Shown here: piece after piece, positions 1-8,864 of the stretch | Numbering within the stretch: the first letter of the stretch is position 1 | How the letters are laid out: each line of letters begins with the position of its first letter | Assembly (NCBI GenBank): GCA_023138875.1 | Contig: JAGLOO010000004.1 | Location: 1-64,000 of the forward strand | Length of the DNA stretch: 64,000 nucleotides | Reading direction: 5' to 3' | Source: Bacteroidales bacterium | Lineage (GTDB): Bacteria; Bacteroidota; Bacteroidia; Bacteroidales; GCA-2748055 | Notes under the pieces: generated by a model | What the model was told of the DNA's origin: nothing | Database searches by the model: none | Seen by the model: the letters and a program-made list of their open reading frames with translations, nothing else | Position numbers and translations under genes: made by a program

Positions 1-33
1 CGCTACTTTTGTAAATAAACTTTCGTAGTTTTT

Positions 34-81
34 CATAGGGTTATACGGTGTCAGATTCGTTAACCCTATGTTTTTTATTTT
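34..81 (+). terminator. Rho-independent terminator
   Basis: Arms CATAGGGTTA (34-43) and TAACCCTATG (61-70) are perfect complements and are followed at once by a T-rich run (71-81). The T run is on the + strand, so it would end a + strand transcript that starts left of the window. Confidence 0.7.
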
Positions 82-90
82 TAGGAAATA

Positions 91-186
91 TTACAAATTA
101 AGTTTTCCACAAATTGGGATTGCACCCCCAACATGATTAATCTTAGGTCGTTCATTATGAGCGTTTTCTACACTTGAAGCTGCCAT
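91..186 (-). pseudogene. Possible C-terminal remnant of an rve-type transposase
   Basis: A 31-codon open frame contains HNERP followed by VGGAIP. This resembles the YNxxRPHxSLGxxTP tail of IS3/IS481-type integrase-core transposases. Nothing upstream on the minus strand continues the match, so if real it is only a tail fragment. The match is short and could be chance; the nearby IS91 remnant makes it a little more believable. Confidence 0.3.
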
Positions 187-918
187 ATTACGCTACATAT
201 TAGTCTATTACAATATTACTTATTAACACCATTTAGTGTATACTTAATAATCCATGAGAAATGCAAATAGATCTGACTGATATTCAGTCAATTCAGCCAC
301 TTAAGAGAATCATAAAAACAGTTTTCATAATAAACTCACGCTAGCGCAATCACGTAGTAACCACCGTTTGCACTGTGAAATTTACGCGTCTAATTGTCAA
401 AGATCAGGAAGTCGTCATCAAATACCAGGTATCGATAGCTGACGGCATTGCAGGATATTATCTGCCTATTATATAAATCTGAACAATATGTCCGATGCGA
501 ATTGGACAATATCAATTATCTGTTCATACGGTAAAAGTTGATCTTCAACTCCTTAACATAATTTTGGATCAAAAATCGTCCCCCAAATAACTAGTGCTTC
601 CTATAGGTCTTGAAAATGGGCCTCAACCTCCCCCGTAATAGTTCATCAAATAATCGGACGTTTTTTGCATGAAGGAATCTATTCTAAACTACCTTAGTTA
701 TCTACATTCAGCATATCATGAATTAGACGTTATAAAATTATTTAGTTCTTTTCTAAGTATCCTACATTCCTTCTTCTTGTCTTTTTCAAAACCAATATTC
801 CAGAGAGTTATTATTGCAATAAGTATGAATGAACTGGTATTTGATATTATAGACAACCAGATGCATCTGTTCAACCACATATCTGTTTGACTGCTACAAA
901 GTTGACATATTTGTGAAA
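187..918. other. Gene-free stretch, no recognisable gene
   Basis: About 730 bases of AT-rich sequence. Open frames are short, overlap on both strands and show no motif I recognise. A 40-codon frame near 350-475 (+) reads protein-like and ends in a stop, but I cannot assign it. The setting between transposase remnants suggests decayed mobile DNA. Confidence 0.5.
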
Positions 919-1215
919 GAAGGCATATACACAGTATAGTTCTTGCGACGGTTCTGTCTGCATATTTTGTCAAGGGGATTTGTCAAAATACGGTACTACG
1001 GAATCTATAGTACACGCTTCCGGACCACCATCCTAAATGACAAAGACAAGATGATCATAAAGCCCGTGGAAACCACCACGGAACGTATCTTTCGTCTGAC
1101 CGGTATTGATGTACGTCAATGTCCCATCTGCAAAATGGGTCAACTGGTCCCGGTAGCTACCGTGCCGCGTATTCGTCCACCACCGGTTCAGGTTCTACTG
1201 GCAACAATTTTTTGA
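919..1215 (+). pseudogene. C-terminal fragment of IS91-family (Y2) transposase
   Basis: The translation reads FLRRFCLHILSRGFVKIRYY and then YGIYSTRFR, the strongly conserved block near the C-terminus of IS91-family HUH/Y2 transposases in Bacteroidota. ERIFRLTGIDVRQCPICKMG and a proline-rich tail follow. The catalytic HUH and double-tyrosine parts are absent, and a stop codon (TAG) lies just ahead of the open part near 920, so this is a dead fragment of about 95 codons. IS91 elements in this phylum are often paired with a tyrosine recombinase gene, which matters when judging the recombinase at 59.5 kb. Confidence 0.8.
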
Positions 1216-1450
1216 TCGAGTGATGGACCCCTGCACAGGCGGGCAAGGATTGGATTGCCTGTTATACAGCAAAACACTAACAAAATCAGACCATGTTACC
1301 AAAAAGCGGAAACAATACCGGGTTTACAGCCAAATGCAATGATCATATTCCAGTATAATACCAGACTTTCGAAGAAACCGTTCGGATAACACCCTGGATA
1401 AAAATTATGCAATCCCCATAGAGACAATACAAAGGGATCTAGTTCAACTT

Positions 1451-1488
1451 GGGCTTCATTACTGGGCGCTGCGCACCGTATGAAGCCC
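1451..1488. repeat. Inverted repeat downstream of the T9SS gene
   Basis: Arms GGGCTTCAT (1451-1459) and ATGAAGCCC (1480-1488) are perfect complements around a GC-rich loop that itself contains GCGC repeats. There is no T run on either side, so it is a weak terminator candidate for the minus-strand gene ending at 1505. It could equally be an end of decayed mobile DNA. Nothing else is seen between 1216 and 1504. Confidence 0.45.
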
Positions 1489-1504
1489 TATATATTAGTC
1501 GCTA

Positions 1505-2440
1505 TTAATATTTAAAAAGTTTACCTGAACTTAATTTTACACTGTCATCAAATAGAATGTACCAGTACAATCCTTCTGGTAAATATGAAAGATTTACTGA
1601 ATTTGATTCATCGATAATTTCACTTGATACTAATGTCCCATTGGTTCCATAAATTTTCATTGTATTACACTTTTGACCAGGAGGGAAATAAATATTAAGA
1701 ACGTCACTAACTGGATTTGGAAATATATGGATCGCCGGTTTCGAATAATCCTCAATACTGCCAGGAACACTATAAGCACGAAAAACAATCTGGTCAATCA
1801 TCCATCCATCTCCTTCGCTGTCAATAGAATCGCTTTTAAATCGGAATTTTAGGATTGTATTTGCCCACTGTTCATCAGATTTTTTCGTAAGGGCTATCCA
1901 AACCCAATATAATTCAACATATGACCAGTCATTGGAAGTTCCCGAAAAAGCTGGTATGTTTCCAGATATGGTATCAATCTCACTGTAAAGACCGATGAAA
2001 TTAACTTGGACATGATTATTATCCCTAATCAAATTTATCCATGTTTGCCCTCGATCATAGGATATCTCAATGAATCCACCATCGCTTAAGGTATCAGTAT
2101 TGTACCGATGATAGAACGAAAAAATTCCTACTCCCCACAAGCTATCTACTGAAGGAATTGAGACAAGTAGATAATTATCAGCATTAGTTGGGTAGCTTTC
2201 TATAGTATCAGTGACCAATATTGGACCACCAGAAAGAGTACTGTCAAAGAGCTGTTTATTAGGGTAGCCAACTTGCCACAGATTTTCATTTGGAGATGGA
2301 ATGGAAACCCATTCATGAACAGGATTCATGGATAAGGTATCTTCAAATACGAGATTTCCAATAGGCTGAGAAATCTGGCTATATCCGCATAAAAATATCC
2401 AATTTATTGCAACGCTAATAAATAGTGTTCTATGTGCCAT
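1505..2440 (-). CDS. Secreted protein with T9SS type A C-terminal sorting domain
   Basis: 311 residues. A signal peptide covers about residues 1-21, ending near GYSQ. The middle part is rich in beta structure and contains SYDRGQTW, as in adhesion or choice-of-anchor domains of Bacteroidota surface proteins. The last ~75 residues (from IHIFPNPVSDVLNIYF to SSGKLFKY) match the type IX secretion Por sorting domain: PNP, a central strand block, LPEGLYWY and a basic end. Such proteins are exported by T9SS and fixed to the surface or released. The ligand or activity of the middle region is unknown. The gene stands alone among remnants. It has no Shine-Dalgarno sequence, which is normal in this phylum. 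Confidence 0.85.
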   Translation of the reverse strand: MAHRTLFISVAINWIFLCGYSQISQPIGNLVFEDTLSMNPVHEWVSIPSPNENLWQVGYPNKQLFDSTLSGGPILVTDTIESYPTNADNYLLVSIPSVDSLWGVGIFSFYHRYNTDTLSDGGFIEISYDRGQTWINLIRDNNHVQVNFIGLYSEIDTISGNIPAFSGTSNDWSYVELYWVWIALTKKSDEQWANTILKFRFKSDSIDSEGDGWMIDQIVFRAYSVPGSIEDYSKPAIHIFPNPVSDVLNIYFPPGQKCNTMKIYGTNGTLVSSEIIDESNSVNLSYLPEGLYWYILFDDSVKLSSGKLFKY

Positions 2441-2950
2441 GTTTAGGAGGTTAATTGCGACTAACTAACGTATAAATAACGTTGGTGTTTATTTCTTCTA
2501 TATACTAAATTCCTGGATCGCTGAGTTAACAGACATTCCAGAGCATTTGTAACTCATTTCAAGTAATATCTCTTGCAAAACACAATCCCAATATCCCCTA
2601 ATACGTAATATGGAGATTTGGGGTAGGTGTTCTGGAATGGTCTCATGTAGATGTTAGGGTTGATGGCAAAATAAATGTAATGAAAATCTCTAGAATATCA
2701 ATATCGATTTATAAGCAATATTTCAGCAAAACATTGTAGGAAGATATGGTATAATTTTGAAAGGTGAACGAAGCAAGTAAGTAGTCTGACAAGAGTTCCC
2801 ACCTAAAGTGCGTATTCCTGCGATTCCGGACCCTGAGATAAGATAGTGTCTATTTTCACCGGTAGGTGGCAGAAATATTTATGAAATGCATTTAAAAGAA
2901 GATGATAGTAGTGAGTATACCAGAGCCAATGAATCTTAATAATATAAACC
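2441..2950. other. Gene-free stretch with a small inverted repeat
   Basis: About 510 AT-rich bases with no coding frame I can support. An imperfect inverted repeat, CATTCCAGAGCA (2534-2545) against TGTTCTGGAATG (2628-2639), matches 11 of 12 positions. Its role is unknown. Confidence 0.5.
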
Positions 2951-3256
2951 ATGAACTATCCAATAAAAATCCACGATTACAGTGACCGATAAATAATCAA
3001 TGCCAGGGAGCTACATGCTTTCCTGGGGAGTAAGTATCAATTCACTGACTGGATCAAGATCAGGATAAAGAGATTGAATTTAATAGAGTTTGAGCACTAT
3101 TGGGTTTTTCAGTTCAAACTGAAAAATTCTGATGGTCAGGCAGGTAGGTCTCAATTAAGCTATGGATTGACTATTAATGCAGCTGAATGTATAGCCATCG
3201 AAGAGAATAATGAGCAGACTAAGTATGGAATATGCTCTTACCCAAGATATAGCTGA
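2951..3256 (+). pseudogene. AntA/AntB-type antirepressor, broken by a nonsense codon
   Basis: Reading from ATG 2951, the frame gives MNYPIKIHDYSDR, then TAA at 2990-2992, then IINARELHAFLGSKYQFTDW and an IKxRI stretch. It continues to LSYGLTINAAECIAIEENNE. This is the AntA/AntB antirepressor domain (INARELHxFLGxxxxFxDWI...YALTxxxAxEIAxxExNE) of prophage and mobile-element antirepressors. The stop at 2990 is one base from a sense codon. After residue ENNE the frame leaves the family. In another frame the bases from 3225 encode MEYALTQDIAEELCIIEL, a second copy of the same YALTxDMAxE block, so two related sequences seem to be joined here. Confidence 0.7.
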
Positions 3257-3415
3257 GGAGCTTTGTATAATTGAGTTATAATTATTGCTCAGTTTAAACC
3301 CTAATGAAGGACAAATATATAACGAGTTCTTGAAGATGTGGGGGATATGTGGGGAAAGTATTCGCTATAAAATAATGCATCTACCTATGTTGCTGATAGA
3401 TGCATTTTGTTGCGG

Positions 3416-3490
3416 TCGGGGTAGCAGGATTCGAACCTGCGACCCCCTGCTCCCAAAGCAGGTGCGCTAACCGGACTGCGCTATACCCCG
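3416..3490 (-). tRNA. tRNA-Pro (anticodon TGG)
   Basis: On the minus strand the acceptor arm CGGGGTA (5', 3490-3484) pairs with TACCCCG (3423-3417), followed by discriminator A. The anticodon stem CCTGC/GCAGG encloses loop TTTGGGA with anticodon TGG. The T-loop GGTTCGAATCC is intact. The 3' CCA is not encoded (CCG follows the discriminator). Confidence 0.95.
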
Positions 3491-3686
3491 TTCGAACTAA
3501 CCTGTAGTAAAGACAGGTGATTTTCGAGGTGCAAATGTAAAGAAATTTTTATTACTTATGCCAGTTTATGATGGTAAACGATCTTAAAGGATGATTGTAC
3601 ACCCATCCGGTGGTAAACTACCATGCAGAAGCAGACAGGACCACCAGCGAAATAATTCGTACATTTACCTGAAATAAAGTTGCGAT

Positions 3687-4574
3687 ATGTTCCGTATCGC
3701 AGCATTTATATCGCTAAATAACAGCTCTTTGGATAAACAGCAACCCTTGCGAGAAGAAACCAGGTATCAGTTAAAACTTATTGCGGGGATCAGCCTTGGG
3801 ATGTTTCTGTTTATGCTCTTCTTTATCCCCTTTGAATTCCGGGATCTGGGGTTCAACGACAGGCTGCTTTTCATCATTGGGATGGGAATCATATGTTTCA
3901 TAATTATGGGGGTATTCAGAATTATACTTCCATCCTCACTGAATGAGATCATCAAGCTGGATACCTATAAAATCAGCAATGAGGTTTTGACTATTCTGCT
4001 GATCTGGGTTTTTAATGCCCTCGCCTATATCTTTTATCTTCGTTTTGTTGGATTACTGGAGCTATCCCTTTTCACTGTTTTTAAGATTGTTCTTTTTGCC
4101 AGTTTTCCATCGGTCATCCTGAAGCTGGCCGATGTTAACAAATCACTGCGTGATCAACTGAAGCATATTGTTGGGAAAAATGTCAGGTTGGAAAAACAAG
4201 TTATGGATAAGGATGTGGTTGTTCGGCATACGGAAATATTCTCATCTGATTCACTTACCGATAAAATAGAGATCCATCCAGACGATATTATGCTGGTTAA
4301 GTCGGCCGATAATTATATAAATATCATTTATAAGGACGGGGAAGAAGTCAAACAAAAGATGTTAAGAAATACCCTTAAACATATTCATGTTCAGCTCAGG
4401 AAGCACCCCGAATTTATAAGATGCCACCGAACCTGCATTATCAACTCTTTATATATTGTAAACCTCACCAATAATTACAAAGGATACAGGTTACATCTCC
4501 TTGATTATGCAGAGGAAATACCTGTTTCCCGACAGTATATTCTGGCTGTCAAGGAGTATATGGACTCTGAATAA
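3687..4574 (+). CDS. Membrane-anchored LytTR DNA-binding regulator
   Basis: 295 residues. Four hydrophobic segments (about residues 30-47, 60-80, 99-118 and 121-145) are followed by a short coiled linker. A LytTR DNA-binding domain covers about 194-292 (IMLVKSADNYINI, FIRCHRTCIIN and a PVSRQY end). There is no receiver domain, so input must come through the membrane part rather than a phosphorelay. LytTR domains bind direct repeats upstream of target genes. No kinase is adjacent and the target is not evident; the methyltransferase downstream, in the same orientation, is one candidate. Confidence 0.85.
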   Translation: MFRIAAFISLNNSSLDKQQPLREETRYQLKLIAGISLGMFLFMLFFIPFEFRDLGFNDRLLFIIGMGIICFIIMGVFRIILPSSLNEIIKLDTYKISNEVLTILLIWVFNALAYIFYLRFVGLLELSLFTVFKIVLFASFPSVILKLADVNKSLRDQLKHIVGKNVRLEKQVMDKDVVVRHTEIFSSDSLTDKIEIHPDDIMLVKSADNYINIIYKDGEEVKQKMLRNTLKHIHVQLRKHPEFIRCHRTCIINSLYIVNLTNNYKGYRLHLLDYAEEIPVSRQYILAVKEYMDSE

Positions 4575-4717
4575 TGGCGGTTGTCATTCCCCACATCTGG
4601 ATATCATTCGCCACTTTGAAGCCCCTTTAACCACATTTCGTTGCTGTTGATCCCTTATTTTATGTAAACAGGATGTCACCCGATACTTTTGGGATCATGT
4701 TAAACTAATACTATACC

Positions 4718-5569
4718 ATGAGCTTGATTCCAGACATGTATGCAGAACTTCCCAGACCCATTAGAAAACCATTATGGCAGATTTGGCATAAGGTTATGAT
4801 CCGGTATGACAAAGACATCACAGCCAATTATATGAATTACGGTTATCAGGGTTTAAACGGTGATCCTGTCCTTGAATTACAGGAGAAGGATGAAAAAGAC
4901 CGCTATTGCATTCAATTGTACGATCATGTGGTAAATCGTTCTGATTTGCTTAATAAGAAAGTTCTTGAGGTTGGATCCGGTCGTGGTGGCGGCGCATCCT
5001 ATATTGCACGCTATTATAATCCGAAGTCCTATACCGGTCTCGATATTTCTGCAAGTATTATAGACTTTTGTAATGATTATTATGATGTGAAGGGCCTCTC
5101 GTTTAAGAAGGGTATTGCAGAAAATCTCCCCTTTGACCCTGATTCATTCGACGCAGTTGTAAATGTTGAATCAGCCAGGTGCTACAGCAGCCTTACAATA
5201 TTCTTCAATGAAGTTCAGAGGGTGTTAAGAGACGATGGTAAGTTTCTTTTTACAGACATGATCAGGCCCCGGGAGGTTGCGAATGTTAAAAGGACGCTGG
5301 AAACGTGTGGTTTCAAAACCATTCATGAAACTGAAATCACCGCTAATGTGGTAGAAGCATTAAACAGGGATACCCACCGAAGAGAGACCCTGATCCGAAA
5401 GAAGGTTCCTGGCTTCCTTGTAAGTTCATTTGATACATTTGCCGGTGCAAAAGGTACAGAAAGATATAACTCCTTTATCAATGGAACTTACCAATACTGG
5501 AGTTTTGTTCTTGAAAAAACCGCTGATAAGCCCGGAATTCACAGCAGGGGGCGTTCAGGGGAGTTATAA
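4718..5569 (+). CDS. Class I SAM-dependent methyltransferase
   Basis: 283 residues. The SAM-binding motif I is LEVGSGRGGGASY (about 83-95), followed by YTGLDIS (motif II acidic residue) and NVESARCY (motif IV region). An N-terminal extension containing YMNYGYQG resembles methyltransferases acting on lipids or polyketide-type small molecules, such as the phthiotriol methyltransferase group. No signal peptide or membrane segment is seen, so it is cytosolic. The substrate cannot be read from the sequence. It stands 143 bases after the LytTR regulator. Confidence 0.8.
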   Translation: MSLIPDMYAELPRPIRKPLWQIWHKVMIRYDKDITANYMNYGYQGLNGDPVLELQEKDEKDRYCIQLYDHVVNRSDLLNKKVLEVGSGRGGGASYIARYYNPKSYTGLDISASIIDFCNDYYDVKGLSFKKGIAENLPFDPDSFDAVVNVESARCYSSLTIFFNEVQRVLRDDGKFLFTDMIRPREVANVKRTLETCGFKTIHETEITANVVEALNRDTHRRETLIRKKVPGFLVSSFDTFAGAKGTERYNSFINGTYQYWSFVLEKTADKPGIHSRGRSGEL

Positions 5570-5621
5570 AAAAGAATATTTGTATTTTCGCATGAATTTC
5601 TAACAATCAATACACAGTTTT

Positions 5622-6491
5622 ATGAAAAAGATATTTAGAATACAACTGCTTATGGTTGCTCTATTCTCTTTAGCAGCATGCAATGCTTTCTCCCAGGATA
5701 AGTTTGGTGGTCTTACCCTATATACGGTGCGGTCGGAAATGGAAGCCAATCCTGAAAAGACGATCAAAGAAGTGGCAGATATCGGATATAAATACATCGA
5801 ATCTGCTGGCTATCAGGATGGGAAATTCTACGGTATGTCGCCGGAGGATTTTAAGAACTACCTTGCCGGGCTGGATTTGGTGCCTATAAGCACCCACCAG
5901 GGATCTGTAACCCTGGAAAACGCAGAGGAGATGATCGCTGATGTGAAGGCTGCCGGATTTAAGTATTTTGTAATTCCAGTCCCTCCGATGGGGCATTTCA
6001 AATACGATCCAAAGACACAGAGCATGAGTATGAGTGAGGATATAGAGTTGGTTGCAGAGATCCTGACTACCCTCGGGAAAAAGTGCAAAGAGGCGGGCTT
6101 AGAATTGCTCTATCACAATCATGATTTTGAATTCAAGAAGAATAAAAAGGGCATTGTCCCCATTGAATATTTCCTGGAAAACTTAGATCCTGCATATGTC
6201 AATTTCCAGATCGATCTGTATTGGACAGCTAAAGCGGGAGCTGACCCGGTCGCCTATTTCGAAAAATACCCGGGACGGTTTAAAATATGGCATGTGAAGG
6301 ACATGGACGAGCAAGGCAGATTTACTCCGGTTGGTACCGGAACCATTGATTTTGCCAAAATCCTGGAGAAGAAAGAGCTGTCGGGTATGCAGTATTATAT
6401 CGTCGAGCAGGATAGGACCTTTGACGACATGGACCCCCTTGAGGCCATAAGAATAAGTCATGATGGATTGAAGAAATTTGGTTTCCAGTAA
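5622..6491 (+). CDS. Exported sugar phosphate isomerase/epimerase-like TIM barrel
   Basis: 289 residues. The N-terminus is a signal sequence with a plausible lipobox LAAC (residues 17-20). The rest is a xylose isomerase-like/AP endonuclease 2 TIM barrel: LTLYTVR at the start, STHQG, YHNHDFEF, FQIDLYW and IWHVKDM supply the usual His/Glu/Asp metal ligands. Exported members are common in Bacteroidota next to secreted oxidoreductases for carbohydrate processing. The reaction (isomerisation, epimerisation or dehydration of a sugar derivative) cannot be decided here. Confidence 0.8.
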   Translation: MKKIFRIQLLMVALFSLAACNAFSQDKFGGLTLYTVRSEMEANPEKTIKEVADIGYKYIESAGYQDGKFYGMSPEDFKNYLAGLDLVPISTHQGSVTLENAEEMIADVKAAGFKYFVIPVPPMGHFKYDPKTQSMSMSEDIELVAEILTTLGKKCKEAGLELLYHNHDFEFKKNKKGIVPIEYFLENLDPAYVNFQIDLYWTAKAGADPVAYFEKYPGRFKIWHVKDMDEQGRFTPVGTGTIDFAKILEKKELSGMQYYIVEQDRTFDDMDPLEAIRISHDGLKKFGFQ

Positions 6492-6499
6492 ATCGGTAT

Positions 6500-6868
6500 T
6501 TATTCGTACGATTCATTCCTGCTTTTTAACTGGAGGATCAGGATTCCAAGCCTGGCTAAAAGAAAGGCGGTTATTCCACAGAGAGGTCCTATAAGTGCCA
6601 TTTTCAAACCTCCTGCCATGTGCTGTGGTACAAACTCTCCAGCAGCAGCAATGTTGTCAAATGCCATGATGAGTCCGAAGGTTCTGCCCATATATCCCCA
6701 GGCAAGGGCAAGCCATCCAACAGATGCAAGAATGGATCGCGATTTTTTGCTGTAGTCTTTTTCAAGAATCGCTTTAACAAAAAGTACAATGATGATCAGC
6801 AGAAGCACTAGAATGGTATAGGTAAAAACCGGTCCGCCATCGTCAAATTTCCCAATAATGTCTTTCAT
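6500..6868 (-). CDS. Small MotA/TolQ/ExbB-like membrane protein
   Basis: 122 residues with three hydrophobic segments (about 15-35, 48-66 and 90-112). The final block, GGLKMALIGPLCGITAFLLA, resembles the last two helices of MotA/TolQ/ExbB proton-channel proteins, but the protein is about half the usual length and no ExbD partner lies nearby. It converges with the isomerase gene, leaving 8 bases between the two stops. Role uncertain. Confidence 0.55.
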   Translation of the reverse strand: MKDIIGKFDDGGPVFTYTILVLLLIIIVLFVKAILEKDYSKKSRSILASVGWLALAWGYMGRTFGLIMAFDNIAAAGEFVPQHMAGGLKMALIGPLCGITAFLLARLGILILQLKSRNESYE

Positions 6869-7081
6869 AATTGTTGTGTTTTAAAAGGTTACTTGTCGAA
6901 ATATAAGTAGGTTTTCATCCTGTTATTTTGAAAAGAGATCGCTACCACTGATTACCCGGTATTTGACTGTTTTAACACTGTAAAGTGATAAATTTTCAAC
7001 AACTCTGCAAAAACAGGCCTAAAACCTGTAATTGGTCTATTATTCAATGCAAAATGGAGCTGTTTTCGTAATATTGTTCCA

Positions 7082-8140
7082 ATGAAAAGGACAATTCCGA
7101 AAATCTTATTGCATGTTCTGTTCTGGATCGCTGTCTGGTTCTTTTTCTATTACTTCTTCAGTTACAACTCTTCCGACAAAGGTTATGTAATATGGTTTTC
7201 CAGCCTGCTCCTCCCTATAACCATTGCAATTACCTATTTTTCAATTTACTACCTGATACCGAAACACCTTTTTCCGAAAGAATACGGAAGATTTGCGCTA
7301 TACAGTTTCTTTACATTGGTGGCATCATCCTATTTCATTGTATTGATCATATACGGATGTATGATCATATATAAGAGATTTGATGTAACCAACATACCCC
7401 CGATGGTAAAGAATTTCTTCTTCATTCTGATTCTTGTATACCTGGTCGTGGGACTTGTGAGTTTTATAACTATCCTTAACAGGAGTTTCAAAACAGAAAA
7501 GAGAAACAAAGACCTCCAAAATAAAATGTTGTCTGCACAGCTTCAGTTCAAAGAGCAGGAGCTCAATTATCTAAAAAAGCAGATACATCCCCACTTCCTC
7601 TTCAACACACTAAATACCATATATGGTCTGGCTCTTAAACAGTCAAAACATACTCCCGAAATCATTCTCAAACTTTCTAACCTTCTGGATTATATCCTGT
7701 ACCAGGTTGAAAAGCCCCGGGTCAGTATGAGAGAGGAGGTATTACACATCAAAGAATACATTGAACTGGAGAAGATCCGCTTCCAGGATACATTGAAAGT
7801 AGAATTCAACTTCAGCGAAATCCATGAGGGGATTCAAATAGCACCCATGCTGTTAATTCCGTTCGTTGAGAATGCATTTAAGCATGGTGAACTGACTCAA
7901 GGATATTTAAGGATCCGGATTGATATCATGGTAGAGAATCTGATGCTGGATTTCAGCATCAAAAATTCTGTGCTTTCAAAAGAAACTGAAGAAAACGAGA
8001 ATGGAATCGGCTTGGAGAATTTCAGGAAGAGGCTTGATCTGAACTACAAAGATAATTACAGGCTGGAAAAGAGCATCACGGATGGTTGGTATACTGCCCA
8101 CCTGAGAATACCTGATCTAAACAAAATAAACAATGGATAA
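7082..8140 (+). CDS. LytS-family sensor histidine kinase
   Basis: 352 residues. Four transmembrane segments lie in the first ~140 residues, followed by a coiled coil. The His_kinase domain has QIHPHFLFNTLNTIYGL with the phospho-acceptor His at 171. The ATPase domain keeps the N box (PFVENAFKHG, about 259-268) and G box (GIGLENFRKR). It would autophosphorylate and pass the phosphate to the regulator encoded next. The 8-base overlap with the next gene indicates translational coupling. Confidence 0.9.
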   Translation: MKRTIPKILLHVLFWIAVWFFFYYFFSYNSSDKGYVIWFSSLLLPITIAITYFSIYYLIPKHLFPKEYGRFALYSFFTLVASSYFIVLIIYGCMIIYKRFDVTNIPPMVKNFFFILILVYLVVGLVSFITILNRSFKTEKRNKDLQNKMLSAQLQFKEQELNYLKKQIHPHFLFNTLNTIYGLALKQSKHTPEIILKLSNLLDYILYQVEKPRVSMREEVLHIKEYIELEKIRFQDTLKVEFNFSEIHEGIQIAPMLLIPFVENAFKHGELTQGYLRIRIDIMVENLMLDFSIKNSVLSKETEENENGIGLENFRKRLDLNYKDNYRLEKSITDGWYTAHLRIPDLNKINNG

Positions 8141-8852
8141 ACCTGCTAACTGCATTATTGTGGATGATGAACCGGTTGCCAGGGAAATACTTGAGAATCA
8201 CCTTGAAAGAATCGATACCATCACTGTTGTTGCCAGCTGTAAAAGTGCAATAGAAGCTTTTAAAATAATCAATACCCATCCTGTTGATCTGATTTTCCTG
8301 GATATAAATATGCCTGATATCTCTGGCCTTTCTTTTGCCAAATCAATGTCCAAAGAGTATAAAGTAATATTTACAACTGCTTACAGGGAATATGCAGTTG
8401 ATGGTTTCGATCTGAAAGCTGTAGATTACCTTCTGAAGCCAATCTCATTTGAGAGGCTGTTACAGGGAATCAATAAGTTCTTTGAAGAAAGCTCAGCCAC
8501 AGTACCCAGGCCATCAGGGGAGATTCGCATTGAAAAGGATGATTACATTTTTGTACGATCGGACCGCAAAATGGTAAAAGTCAATTTCAAAGATATTGTT
8601 TTCATTGAGAGTCTGAGCGACTACATTAAGATCCATCTTGAAGGGCAAAAAGTATTGGTGACCAGAGATACTCTTTCAAACATAGAGGCCAGGCTGCCTA
8701 TAAATGATTTCATCCGGATACATCGCTCCTTCATTGTTTCAATGCATAAAATAGAAACATTTACAAGTGATACTATTGGAATTGGCAAGCATGAGGTTCC
8801 AATAAGCAGAAGTTACAGGGATGCAGTCACAGAGAAGTTAAGCGGGAGTTAA
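8133..8852 (+). CDS. LytTR response regulator
   Basis: 239 residues. A receiver domain occupies about 5-120: acidic pair D11-D12, phospho-acceptor D57 in LIFLDINMPD, and lysine in LLKPIS. A LytTR DNA-binding domain covers about 135-237 (DYIFVRSDRKMVKVN, FIRIHRSFIVSM, PISRSYRD). It is the partner of the overlapping LytS kinase. The target genes cannot be read from the sequence. Confidence 0.92.
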   Translation: MDKPANCIIVDDEPVAREILENHLERIDTITVVASCKSAIEAFKIINTHPVDLIFLDINMPDISGLSFAKSMSKEYKVIFTTAYREYAVDGFDLKAVDYLLKPISFERLLQGINKFFEESSATVPRPSGEIRIEKDDYIFVRSDRKMVKVNFKDIVFIESLSDYIKIHLEGQKVLVTRDTLSNIEARLPINDFIRIHRSFIVSMHKIETFTSDTIGIGKHEVPISRSYRDAVTEKLSGS

Positions 8853-8864
8853 AGAATCTGCTTA

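Noticed and set aside
716-973. Opposed open frames of 73-85 codons at 669-973
   Set aside because: No motif, both strands open, low-complexity hydrophobic translations typical of AT-rich non-coding DNA.
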